Shown piece by piece: positions 56,235 through 64,000 of a DNA stretch of 64,000 nt (the first letter of the stretch is position 1; each line of letters starts with the position of its first letter). The notes under the pieces are model-generated. The model worked only from the letters and a program-made list of their open reading frames with translations, did not search any database and was not told where the DNA came from. The stretch spans positions 221,072 through 285,071 of the forward strand of contig DASXDT010000002.1 of the NCBI GenBank assembly GCA_036490475.1, read 5' to 3'. Made by a program: the position numbers and the translations under genes. The DNA comes from Candidatus Tumulicola sp. GTDB taxonomy: Bacteria; Vulcanimicrobiota; Vulcanimicrobiia; Vulcanimicrobiales; Vulcanimicrobiaceae.

Positions 56235-57218
56235 CTACGACGACGCGTTGGCGGATTCGAGCAATTTCGTTAATTCCGGAACGATTGCGAAGGCGTCCCC
56301 CACGACGAGCAGGTCGGAGAATTCGCCGATGGCGGCCGAACCATCTTTATTAATGGCGACGATCGTGCCGGCCGAGCGCATGCCAACCTTGTGCTGGATC
56401 GCCCCCGAGATGCCGATGCCGATATATAGGTTCGGCGTGACGGTCTTGCCGGTCTGGCCGATCTGCAGGCTGTAAGGCACCCATCCGGCATCGGCGGCAG
56501 CTCGCGAAGCGCCGACGGCGCCGCCGAGCGCGCGCGCCAACGGCTTGAGCATGGTATCAAACGGCTCGGGTCCGCCGAGACCGCGACCGCCTGCCACGAC
56601 GACCGGTGCCTCCTCGAGCGCCAGTTCGCCGGCGCCCTCTTCTACGTCTCGCTCTATCTTGGCAACGTACTGCTTGCCGGCGGGCTTCTCGATCGCCTCG
56701 ACCTGCGCGCCGGCTCCGGCGGTTTGCGCCTCGAACGCGTTCGGGCGGACGGTAGCAATCCCGTAGTCGGCCGGCAGGATGGTGCAGGTCGTCACGAGCG
56801 CGCCGCCCATCTTCGGAGCGGTGCAGGCGACGGCGCCGTTATCGACACGGAACTCGGTCACGTCGGCCGCGAGACCGGCCTTGAGACGAGCGCTGAGACG
56901 GCCGGCCACGTCGCGGCCCGACAACGTGTTGGGAACCAGCAGCAACGCCGGTCCGGTAGAACCAGCGACGGCGGCGACGTAGTCGACGACCGGGTCGAGC
57001 AAAAACGCGTCGACGTCGGAGTCTTCGCTGACGTGCACGATGTCGATCGGATAGGCTGCAAGTTGTCCCGCGAGGCGCTGCGCGCCGCTACCGAGGATGA
57101 CCGCGTGCGCTTTGCCGCCCAGCGCGTCGGCCAATGCTCGAGCTTGCGTAGCCATTTCGAAGGTGACCTTGCGGGTCTGTCCACCGCGGTGCTCGACGTA
57201 AACGATGACGTCTTTCAT
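56235..57218 (-). CDS. etfA: Electron transfer flavoprotein alpha subunit
   Basis: 327 aa from ATG 57218, one nt after the etfB stop; a longer frame is shadow. The FAD-binding C-terminal domain shows VVAGGRGLGGPEPFDTMLKP, GAVGASRAAADAGWVPYSLQ, IGQTGKTVTPNLYIGIGISG and AINKDGSAAIGEFSDLLVVGD, the ETF-alpha signature. With EtfB it moves electrons from acyl-CoA or other flavin dehydrogenases to the quinone pool. No dehydrogenase partner or ETF-quinone reductase is in the window. Confidence 0.95.
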   Translation of the reverse strand: MKDVIVYVEHRGGQTRKVTFEMATQARALADALGGKAHAVILGSGAQRLAGQLAAYPIDIVHVSEDSDVDAFLLDPVVDYVAAVAGSTGPALLLVPNTLSGRDVAGRLSARLKAGLAADVTEFRVDNGAVACTAPKMGGALVTTCTILPADYGIATVRPNAFEAQTAGAGAQVEAIEKPAGKQYVAKIERDVEEGAGELALEEAPVVVAGGRGLGGPEPFDTMLKPLARALGGAVGASRAAADAGWVPYSLQIGQTGKTVTPNLYIGIGISGAIQHKVGMRSAGTIVAINKDGSAAIGEFSDLLVVGDAFAIVPELTKLLESANASS

Positions 57219-57219
57219 C

Positions 57220-58005
57220 TTAGGCCAGCCTCTTCTCGCGTAAAAATTCGAAAATCGCGGCCGCTCCGGCAGCTCCGTCGGCAGCTTCCACAACGCGACC
57301 CCGTCCACGGGCTGGCGGCGGAGCGAAGCTCTCGATGGTCACTTTCGACCCAGCGGCACCGACCGGCGCTTCCAGCTCGAGGTCGGCGGTCGACAAAGCG
57401 GCGATCGTCTTTTTCTTGGCTCCCATGATGCCCTTGAGCGATGCGTACCGCGGCTCTCCAAACGTCAGGGCGGTCGTGAGCAGCGCGGGTAACGCGACGT
57501 CGACCGTTTGGTAACCGGTGTCCGTCTCGCGCTCCACGCTCAAACGATTGTCAGCAATTTCCGCCTTGCGTGCATTAGTAACGCATGGCACTTGCAGATG
57601 CTCGGCGAGAGAACCCGGAACGGCGCCGGTGCTTCCGTCGTCCGTCAGTCCGCCGACGATCAAGAGGTCGAATCCAATTTTCGACAGCGCACGGGACATC
57701 GCGAGCGACGTCGTCCAAACGTCGCTGCCCGCCAATGCGGGGTCGCTAAGAAAGACGGCCTCGTCGGCGCCCATCGCGAGCGCTTTACGCAACGTCTCTT
57801 TTAGCGCTTCAGGCCCCATGCTAAACACCGTCACGGTCGACCCGGGCGCGCGTTCGCGTAATTGCAGCGCGGCCTCGAGCGCGTACTCGTCGTACGGATT
57901 GAGCACCGTTTCGACGCCGGTCCGCACGAGGTGCTTCGTTTGCGGATCGAGGCGCTTCTCGGCGTTTGGGTCTGGAACAAGTTTGACCGTTACCACGATC
58001 TTCAC
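57220..58005 (-). CDS. etfB: Electron transfer flavoprotein beta subunit
   Basis: 261 aa from GTG 58005 with AGGAGGTC 10 nt upstream. N-terminus KIVVTVKLVPDPNAEKRLDP, then NPYDEYALEAALQLRE, VFSMGPEALKETLRKALAMG and ALPALLTTALTFGEPRYASL, the ETF-beta signature region. Forms the heterodimer with EtfA downstream. Divergent from the M61 peptidase across 117 bp. Confidence 0.95.
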   Translation of the reverse strand: MKIVVTVKLVPDPNAEKRLDPQTKHLVRTGVETVLNPYDEYALEAALQLRERAPGSTVTVFSMGPEALKETLRKALAMGADEAVFLSDPALAGSDVWTTSLAMSRALSKIGFDLLIVGGLTDDGSTGAVPGSLAEHLQVPCVTNARKAEIADNRLSVERETDTGYQTVDVALPALLTTALTFGEPRYASLKGIMGAKKKTIAALSTADLELEAPVGAAGSKVTIESFAPPPARGRGRVVEAADGAAGAAAIFEFLREKRLA

Positions 58006-58122
58006 GTGGATTATAGACCTCCTGGCAAAGGGCGTGGAGAACCTGGCGCTATTGGTTTTTCCTGCTAGCCGGACCTGCCGGAGGCCGGAGGTGCGCCAGG
58101 CATCGCTAAGAACCGGGCTCCC

Positions 58123-59988
58123 ATGCATCGTTGGATTCGTCTTTTCGCGGCAGTCGCCGCGGTTGTAGCGGTTGCGGCGGCAAGGAACCAAGCGCAGGCC
58201 GCGCCGACCGTTACTTTGGTTCTCGACGCGTCCTCGGCGGCGCGCGGAATTATGTACGTTCACGAAACCGTTCCGGTAACTCCGGGCCGGTGTACGCTGG
58301 TCTATCCAAAATGGATTCCCGGAGAGCATGGGCCGACCGGACCGCTCAACGATCTGGCCGCCATACGTATTTCGGCCGGCGGCAACGCGCTCGACTGGCG
58401 TCGCGACGACGTCGACATGTACGCGTTTCACGTGACGGTGCCACCAGGCGTGCAGACGTTAGACGTGAGCTTCGATGTTTTGATGAACGCGCCACACGAC
58501 GTGATGTCGACGCTCTCGTTGGCGATCGTCAACTGGAATCGCGCATTACTGTATCAAGACGGCGTAAATTCGCACGATTATCAAATCAAACCGTCGATTT
58601 TGTTGCCCGCCGGCTGGCAGTACGCGACGGCGCTTCGCGATCCAGTGCAAACCGGAAATCGCGTCGATTTCGCCGTCACGCCGCTGGAGATGCTCGTCGA
58701 TTCACCGCTGGATCTCGGACGGTTCGTGAAAAAATGGAATCTATGGCAAGATGGAACAGCGTTCGTCCAGCTCGACGCGTTCGCGGATCAGCCGCAGGAT
58801 CTCGATATCCCCTCCGATCTGCTCGCGGCGTATAAGCGCGTGCCGGCCGAAGCGTTCGCAATGTACGGATCGCGGCATTTTTACGACTATCACGCGTTAC
58901 TGACGCTGAGCGACTCGGTCGACCCGCAAGGCATCGAACATCATCAGTCGAGTGACGATCGCGCCGACACCGGTTTTCTTACCGATCCGGACGAGTCGCT
59001 GGCCGACGGTGACTTAATTACGCACGAGTTTTCGCACTCGTGGAACGGCAAATACCGGCGCCCCGCGGATTTAACGACGCCGAACTTTCAAGTGCCGATG
59101 CGCACGGATCTGCTCTGGGTGTATGAGGGCATGAATCAGTATCTCGGCGACTTGCTATCGTTTAGAGCGGGCATCCGCGAACCAAAGAAATATCCGGAGT
59201 ATCTGGCGACGGAGTATGCCGACGAGGATCTGGAGTCGGGGCGTTCGACCACGCCGCTCATCGATCTCACGACGAGCGCACCCTATTTGTATCAGGCGCT
59301 AGGTTCGTACGACTCGATCCGTCGCAACTCGGGCGATTTTTATACCGAAGGCGAACTGCTGTGGCTCGACGTCGACACGATTATTCGCGCGCGGTCGCAC
59401 GGCGCGCGTTCGCTCGACACGTTCCTGCATCGTTTCACGGCGCCGCCGCTGACCGGACCGATCGTCGACACCTACACCCGCGAGCAAGTCGAGCGTTTGT
59501 TGGGTGAAGTCGAACCGTACGATTGGCAAGCCTTCTTTGAAAAGTACGTGTATCACCCGACCGAACATCCGCCGACCGACGAACTCGAGCGCTCGGGTTG
59601 GAAAATCGTCTACACATCCGCGCCGAACGAATTTCTCGAAGCGAACGGCGACGGCGGAGTCAACGGTTGGTATTCGTTTGGAGCGTCGATCTCTGCAAAG
59701 GGAACGGTTCGCGACGTTCGCACCAACTCGCCGGCGTGGGCGGCCGGCCTGGCGCCCGGCATGGTGATTCAAGCCGTCGCGGGACAAGCGTTTTCAGGTG
59801 GCGCATTCCGGTACGCGCTTCGGGCTACCAAGGGTGGAAGCGGATCGATTCCGTTAATCGTTTCGCAGAGTGGCTGGTTCCAGACGCTCAACCTCGACTA
59901 CCATGGTGGCATACTCTATCCCCATCTCGAGCGAATCGACGGCACGCCGGATATGCTCGGTGAACTCGCCGCGCCGCATGCGAAATAA
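58123..59988 (+). CDS. M61 family glycyl aminopeptidase with PDZ domain
   Basis: 621 aa with a signal peptide (HRWIRLFAAVAAVVAVAAA). Gluzincin motif THEFSHSWNGKYRRP with the third zinc ligand Glu in LWVYEGMNQYLGDLL; GIEHHQSS just upstream is also typical of M61. A C-terminal PDZ domain (SPAWAAGLAPGMVIQAVAGQ) follows. Periplasmic or secreted aminopeptidase of the M61 type. Its 3' end overlaps the next gene by 11 nt. Confidence 0.92.
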   Translation: MHRWIRLFAAVAAVVAVAAARNQAQAAPTVTLVLDASSAARGIMYVHETVPVTPGRCTLVYPKWIPGEHGPTGPLNDLAAIRISAGGNALDWRRDDVDMYAFHVTVPPGVQTLDVSFDVLMNAPHDVMSTLSLAIVNWNRALLYQDGVNSHDYQIKPSILLPAGWQYATALRDPVQTGNRVDFAVTPLEMLVDSPLDLGRFVKKWNLWQDGTAFVQLDAFADQPQDLDIPSDLLAAYKRVPAEAFAMYGSRHFYDYHALLTLSDSVDPQGIEHHQSSDDRADTGFLTDPDESLADGDLITHEFSHSWNGKYRRPADLTTPNFQVPMRTDLLWVYEGMNQYLGDLLSFRAGIREPKKYPEYLATEYADEDLESGRSTTPLIDLTTSAPYLYQALGSYDSIRRNSGDFYTEGELLWLDVDTIIRARSHGARSLDTFLHRFTAPPLTGPIVDTYTREQVERLLGEVEPYDWQAFFEKYVYHPTEHPPTDELERSGWKIVYTSAPNEFLEANGDGGVNGWYSFGASISAKGTVRDVRTNSPAWAAGLAPGMVIQAVAGQAFSGGAFRYALRATKGGSGSIPLIVSQSGWFQTLNLDYHGGILYPHLERIDGTPDMLGELAAPHAK

Positions 59989-60592
59989 CGCTCGCAACAC
60001 ACCTCGCATCGCAGGCGGCTTGATCGCCGCCTGCCTATTTGCGTTTTTTAGCTGCTCCCCGGCGTGTGCCGCGTCGAAAACGCTCGTAACGTTCTTTTCC
60101 CCATGGACGTCTGCCGGCACCCTTCGGTTGGATTTTCACGTGGTCGAAACGGTAACCGGAAATTGCTGGACGGACTCGCTTTCGACGAGCCGAGGCGATG
60201 CCTATCGATGCATGGCGCACGACTCGATTTACGATCCATGCTTCGCGCCGACCGGGCATCCGCACGCCGTCGCGTGTTCGAACGACCCGTTCGCGAAACG
60301 CGTCGTTCTATTCAAACTCACGAAGCCATTGCCGTCGGCTCCGACGCCGATGACGCAATTTTTGCAGCCGCACAATCAGCCTTGGGGCTTGCGCTTGACG
60401 AACGGCGAGAAGTGCTTCTTCGAGACCGGCGCGACCGACGCGGTGCATGACGAACGCCTAAATTATCAATGCAAAGACCCTCGGTGGATCATCGGCCAGC
60501 CAGATAATTCGACCCCCTTTTGGACCGCCCAGAGCGTCAACTGGCCGAACAAGCGCATCACGCACGTCTCGATTGCACAAGTCGTCTTTTAG
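59978..60592 (+). CDS. Secreted protein with six conserved-looking cysteines
   Basis: 204 aa from ATG 59978. Signal peptide (GGLIAACLFAFFSCSPACA), then a beta-rich N-terminal region and six Cys (GNCW, YRCMAHDSIYDPCF, AVACSNDPF, EKCFFETGA, NYQCKDPRW) likely forming three disulfides; ends in WTAQSVNW. It resembles a family of small secreted proteins that I recall from actinobacteria; function not known. Its TAG shares bases with the GTG of the WapI-like gene (TAGTG). Confidence 0.75.
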   Translation: MRNNARNTPRIAGGLIAACLFAFFSCSPACAASKTLVTFFSPWTSAGTLRLDFHVVETVTGNCWTDSLSTSRGDAYRCMAHDSIYDPCFAPTGHPHAVACSNDPFAKRVVLFKLTKPLPSAPTPMTQFLQPHNQPWGLRLTNGEKCFFETGATDAVHDERLNYQCKDPRWIIGQPDNSTPFWTAQSVNWPNKRITHVSIAQVVF

Positions 60593-61041
60593 TGGCTAAA
60601 GCGAGATTCGGCGCACAAATTCAAGAGCTCGGCGAGCCGGCGTTTAAGCTCGAGAACTTTTCGCTTTGGATTCGCGGTTGGGAAACCGACTGGACCGATA
60701 ACTGGATCGACATCACCGCTCACTTTAGTTCGCTCGCCTCGAGCACTCTTATCGCGGGCACGTTCGCTCTCGCCGACGATCTCTACGCCGGGTTGATACA
60801 GTTCGAGGACTTGCACAAGTCGTTAAAGGGTAAGGCGGTTTTCGAAAGCACTGAGCCGGGATTCAAAATCGAACTCACGGCAGGACTACGCGGTCAGCTC
60901 GAGTTCGAACTAACGATGTCGCCGGGATATTGGGAAGAGTACCGTTACGAAACGGAGATCGACCAGTCGTATTTGCCTGCTGCGATCGAGCAGCTGAAAA
61001 CCATCGCGCAAACGTACCCGCCGAGTAAGCGCGAATCGTAA
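60592..61041 (+). CDS. WapI-like protein (immunity-family fold)
   Basis: 149 aa from GTG 60592, overlapping the previous stop (TAGTG). ENFSLWIRGWETDWTDNWID followed by a beta region, LIQFEDLHKSLKG and an acidic C-terminal part (SPGYWEEYRYETEIDQSYL) matches my recollection of the WapI/DUF-type immunity family, in which a D/E-x-N-W core and a late amphipathic helix are typical. Cytoplasmic. In the family some members neutralise WapA-type toxins, but many are stand-alone. No toxin tip is seen next to it. Confidence 0.6.
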   Translation: MAKARFGAQIQELGEPAFKLENFSLWIRGWETDWTDNWIDITAHFSSLASSTLIAGTFALADDLYAGLIQFEDLHKSLKGKAVFESTEPGFKIELTAGLRGQLEFELTMSPGYWEEYRYETEIDQSYLPAAIEQLKTIAQTYPPSKRES

Positions 61042-61121
61042 CCACGGAACCGGCGCCTTTACGGAGGACAGGGCTCTGGCCTTACAACTTCGTTATTGGC
61101 GGTGGAGCGTTCGTCCTGACG

Positions 61122-62258
61122 GTGTGGCTAATCAGCCGTGTACTGGTAGCGATCGGTTTTCTTGCGATCCAGCGTCCTCATCTCGGAATGGTCACCAACT
61201 GGGATGGACGATGGTACGAGACGATCGCGACGACTGGTTACAGTTACTCGGCAAACGGCGGATATAGTTCCGTCGCCTTTTTTCCCTTGTACCCGCTGGT
61301 CGTGCGCGTGCTCATGTTCGCCCACGTACCATTCGATGTTGCGGCAATCGTCGTCTCGAATGGCGCGTTCTTGGCGACCCTCTGGGTCGTATTCGGGTGG
61401 ATCCGCGAACGCATAGGTGTCGTAACGGCGCGCTGGACCGTAGCGGTCCTCGCATTTTTTCCGTTATCGCTTTTTGGCAGCGTCGCCTATTCTGAAGCGC
61501 CGTTCATGTTGCTATCGGCGCTCGCGTTGCGCGATTTCGATGGAGCGCGGTATGGACGCGCCGCTGTATGGACCGCGCTCGCATCGCTCGCAAGACCCGC
61601 CGGCCTTTGGCTCTTACCGGCTTTCTTACTCTCCGCCATTATCGAGAAGCGAAAAACCGCCGCATTCCTGTGCGCCGCGGCCGCAACGACCGGCGTTGTC
61701 GTAATGGGCACGTACTGCGGCATTCGATTTGGCGATCCGTTGGCTCCGCTGCACGCCGAAGCCGCGTGGCGTCAAATCGACGGCTCGGGACTATCGCGAT
61801 GGGGCGTACTTGCAATGCGCGGTACGTATTCGTTCGAACACTGGCGTTTTCAATTGCAGTTGCTGTTCATCGCCGTAGCAATCGTCCTCTTGAAGCGAAT
61901 GCCGCCGTGGCTGACGATATCGCTTTGGGCGTTTGTCGTATATTGGGAGCATTGGGCCTGGGCTAGGGATTTTCCAACCGCGACGATCATTTTGCTGGGC
62001 GGCTTCGCGCTCTGGTATTTTCGCAAGGCACTGGGAGCCGCCGCGGTCGTTTTTGGTTTTTCGGCAATACTCAGCCTGGTGGCCGGTGGGGCACCCGTAT
62101 CCATCGATCGTATTCTGTACGCAGTACTTCCTTTTTCGATCGCACTCGGGTGCTTCTTCGCAACGTTTCCGTATGTGGGCGTGCCGATGGTATTAGCGTT
62201 CGGCTTCGATCTCGTTCGTCTAGCATCGGCTTTCGCTCGCTCCGAATGGACTGCATAG
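61122..62258 (+). CDS. PIG-V-like mannosyltransferase, integral membrane
   Basis: 378 aa, about nine transmembrane helices. NWDGRWYETIATTGYS and VAFFPLYPLVVRVLM are the GT-C/PIG-V motifs (Asp in the first loop, FFPLYP). Uses a lipid-linked sugar donor, probably in envelope glycosylation. GTG 61122 has no ribosome-binding site; the frame continues upstream as WPYNFVIGGGAFVLTVW with no standard start, so the true N-terminus may be about 14-17 residues longer and the start is uncertain. Confidence 0.78.
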   Translation: MWLISRVLVAIGFLAIQRPHLGMVTNWDGRWYETIATTGYSYSANGGYSSVAFFPLYPLVVRVLMFAHVPFDVAAIVVSNGAFLATLWVVFGWIRERIGVVTARWTVAVLAFFPLSLFGSVAYSEAPFMLLSALALRDFDGARYGRAAVWTALASLARPAGLWLLPAFLLSAIIEKRKTAAFLCAAAATTGVVVMGTYCGIRFGDPLAPLHAEAAWRQIDGSGLSRWGVLAMRGTYSFEHWRFQLQLLFIAVAIVLLKRMPPWLTISLWAFVVYWEHWAWARDFPTATIILLGGFALWYFRKALGAAAVVFGFSAILSLVAGGAPVSIDRILYAVLPFSIALGCFFATFPYVGVPMVLAFGFDLVRLASAFARSEWTA

Positions 62259-62452
62259 TCGTCGCAGACGGCGTTCGAAAGGCCCTATTCGATGGGCTGA
62301 GCCGGCGCCAGATTCGGAATCGGCTCGCCGGCACGTTTCGCCCATTGATCAATACCCGTTCAACGCTTGTAAACGACCAGGCAAGCAGGCCGCCTCTTTT
62401 GAAACTACCTTCAGGAAATGCGGCAGGCAACAATGCTGAGGGAGGGATGCCC

Positions 62453-63489
62453 GTGATGCGTTCGGATCTATGGAGCCTTTTTGGAGTTCTCGCATGCGTC
62501 CTAATAGCCGGCTGTAGCGGCGGCAGCGCCCCGACCGTGCCTCAACCTTCGTTTTCGAGCGGACCGGTCGTGCTCGGCCGCGGGACCGTTGCCGTCGTCG
62601 ACCGGCAACCCTCGGTCACGAAAGTTTTGATCTTTCCACCGCATAGCGACACGTTCACCGGCGAACTTTCGATCCACACATCACGACAGATCGCCAACTC
62701 GGCGGCATTCGACCGGCGAGGACGTCTCTTTATCGGGCTCAACGACCCATCTGCCGGTGGCAAATACGAGGTTCTCGAGTTTAACGTCCAGACGCTCAAG
62801 CTCGTACGCGACATCACGAATCTGCCGTCGTGGTCGCGCAGTTCCGTTGCTACCGACGATGAAAACGTGCTGTACGTTAACACCAAGTCACTTGTCGGCG
62901 GCGACATTAAGCTCTACCGGCCTGGTGAAACCAAGCCTTCGATCGAAATTAAAGATCATCACAGTCCGGTTGCGATGACCGTCGCGAGCGGTTCGCTGTG
63001 GGTTGGATTTGAAGGCGCCTTCGCCGATGCGTTAGCGCGGTATCGTCTGCGCTCCACAATCGAACGTGGTTTGAGACGATCGGCAACCATTTGCCGCTAA
63101 AGCTAGCGGTCAATCCGGGCGGCTCGTTGATTGCGGCGAAGTTGTACCGTAATTCGAAAGGCGCGGTCGACGTGGCCGACGTTAGCTCCGGAAAGCGCAA
63201 GCGCATCTTGGACCTCGGTCCCGAAGCGATGGCGAGCGATGATTCGGGTAACCTGTACGCGGCGGAATTGCGCGGCAAGATTCACACCTGCACGTTCACC
63301 GGCTGCTCGGGTTCCTTCGATACCGGTGCCACGAACTTGGCGTTGGCCGTCAGCCCGATCGGAGGATTAGTGTACGTTGCGTGCATCGGCAAAACCAGCC
63401 TTCAAGTTTTCGATCCGCGGAGCAGAAGCCTAACGTACATTCCCATCCAAGGCGGCGGAATTCTGAGCGCTATCGCGATCGAGCCGTAA
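62453..63489 (+). pseudogene. Lipoprotein with beta-propeller repeats, interrupted by a frameshift
   Basis: Start GTG 62453 or ATG 62456 after GGGAGG. Lipobox VLIAGC. Propeller-like strands: TVAVVDRQPSVTKVLIFPPH, NSAAFDRRGRLFIGLND, VATDDENVLYVNTKSL. The first frame reaches ALARYRL and ends at 63100; the matching continuation TWFETIGNHLPLKLAVNPGG, then VADVSSGKRKRIL and LALAVSPIGGLVYVACIG is in another frame from about 63067 to 63489. A one-base loss (or two-base gain) near 63060-63066 joins them. Either a real inactivation or a sequencing error. Similar in layout to the gene at 31639. Confidence 0.75.
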
Positions 63490-63494
63490 CCCGA

Positions 63495-64000
63495 TCATCG
63501 GTGCTGGGATGGCGCTAAGTTTGGAATCGGTTCCCCGTTGTGAATTTTCCATTGCTCTCGATCGAAAACCCAGTTGGGCTCCGCGTTCGGAAACGAAACG
63601 TCGAAAATGTGCCATTTCGAAGTGCCTCCTAGATGGGCGTTCGCGCCTTCTGCCGCGACGTTCACGAGGTAACCGTCGATGTTGCGAGCGTCGACTGTGA
63701 TGAAATACGAATAGTCGTCGCCCGGATAATTTTCGACGAAGCGCTCCGCGATGTATCGCACGGGCAAGTTCGTAACGGTATCGATCCAGATTTCGCGCAA
63801 GACGTTGTGCTTTGGATTTCGCAACGGCGTGAGTTTGAGATGGTAGCACGGTCGTCCAGCGATATCGGCAACTCCGCGATCGGCGATTTGATATGCCAAG
63901 CCTTGAGAGGCCATTACGGTTGCGATCACCCTCAAATTCGCAGGCGTCGCCTCAGCGTCGCTTCCCTCGAAAAAATCCGGACGAGCCGGGCGGACGTACC
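63495..64000 (-). CDS. Unknown protein, 5' end beyond the window
   Basis: The frame is open to the right window edge, so the N-terminus is missing; 168 codons are visible. Pieces: RVIATVMASQGLAYQIADRG, GRPCYHLKLTPLRNPKHNVL, EIWIDTVTNLPVRYIAERFV, DDYSYFITVDARNIDGYLVN and AHLGGTSKWHIFDVSFPNAE. The layout (sugar- or lipid-binding beta strands with EIWIDTVTNLPVRY) recalls outer-membrane lipoprotein-sorting/DUF4292-like proteins. No firm family. Confidence 0.6.
   Translation of the reverse strand, partial: YVRPARPDFFEGSDAEATPANLRVIATVMASQGLAYQIADRGVADIAGRPCYHLKLTPLRNPKHNVLREIWIDTVTNLPVRYIAERFVENYPGDDYSYFITVDARNIDGYLVNVAAEGANAHLGGTSKWHIFDVSFPNAEPNWVFDREQWKIHNGEPIPNLAPSQHR

Noticed and set aside
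58123..58131. Promoter search between etfB and the M61 peptidase
   Set aside because: The 117-bp divergent gap must hold promoters, but no convincing -35/-10 pair could be picked by eye.

Overview
The window is a compact, GC-rich bacterial chromosome segment with no phage, insertion sequence, CRISPR array or rRNA. It looks diderm: there is an ADP-heptose epimerase (HldD, LPS core), there are two large TonB-dependent receptors, and there are several lipoproteins and signal-peptide proteins. It also carries a SpoVS/YmdB cluster more familiar from Gram-positives, Deinococcota and other terrabacterial lineages. Together with frequent GTG/TTG starts and near-universal 4-nt stop/start overlaps, this fits a terrabacterial diderm such as candidate phylum Eremiobacterota (WPS-2/Vulcanimicrobiota). 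That placement is inference from gene content only.

Layout. 1-1.6 kb: the end of a Q/N-rich tandem-repeat protein and a membrane-anchored proline-rich protein. 1.6-10.5 kb (minus strand): a tightly coupled operon for cell-wall sugar recycling (95-aa protein, orphan ABC ATPase, NagZ, beta-lactamase-fold hydrolase, AnmK, BadF-family kinase, MurQ, DUF4127 protein, MarC-like protein). 10.5-15 kb: a double retropepsin-like secreted protein, an alpha/beta hydrolase, a GH-A-type glycosidase lipoprotein and a Met/His-rich secreted protein. 15-19 kb: pgi-gnd-zwf, the entry to glycolysis and the oxidative pentose phosphate pathway. 19-25 kb: a degenerate aspartic-protease-like protein, small stress/zinc/DUF2188-like proteins and a BTAD-AAA-TPR regulator preceded by a tiny hydrophobic reading frame. 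25-30 kb: a sedolisin-like lipoprotein and a cbb3-type oxidase operon (ccoN, ccoO, a 59-aa CcoQ-like gene, and a cytochrome c with an N-terminal Ig-like domain).

30-33 kb is a small degraded zone with a decayed short-chain dehydrogenase, followed by tRNA-Asn. 33-39.9 kb: ahcY-metK followed by two related secreted proteins, a divergent cyclodeaminase-family gene, and a spoVS-ymdB-PHP operon. 40-49.5 kb: a TonB receptor, hldD, a His-rich membrane protein, thioredoxin-like/MauE-like genes, two tandem SCO proteins, and an ECF sigma/anti-sigma/RseB-like operon. 49.5-58 kb: an orphan small gene, a 1231-aa TonB receptor, an acetoin/histone-deacetylase-like hydrolase, a TPR protein and etfBA. 58-64 kb: an M61 peptidase, a secreted six-cysteine protein coupled to a WapI-like protein, a PIG-V-like mannosyltransferase, a frameshifted beta-propeller lipoprotein and a truncated unknown gene.

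Two genes (ymdB and the deacetylase homologue) have no ATG/GTG/TTG start that preserves their conserved N-terminus, and appear to use ATT/ATA and CTG. Three convergent gene pairs share their stop codons on opposite strands. Functional calls come from motif recognition by eye; no database search was run.
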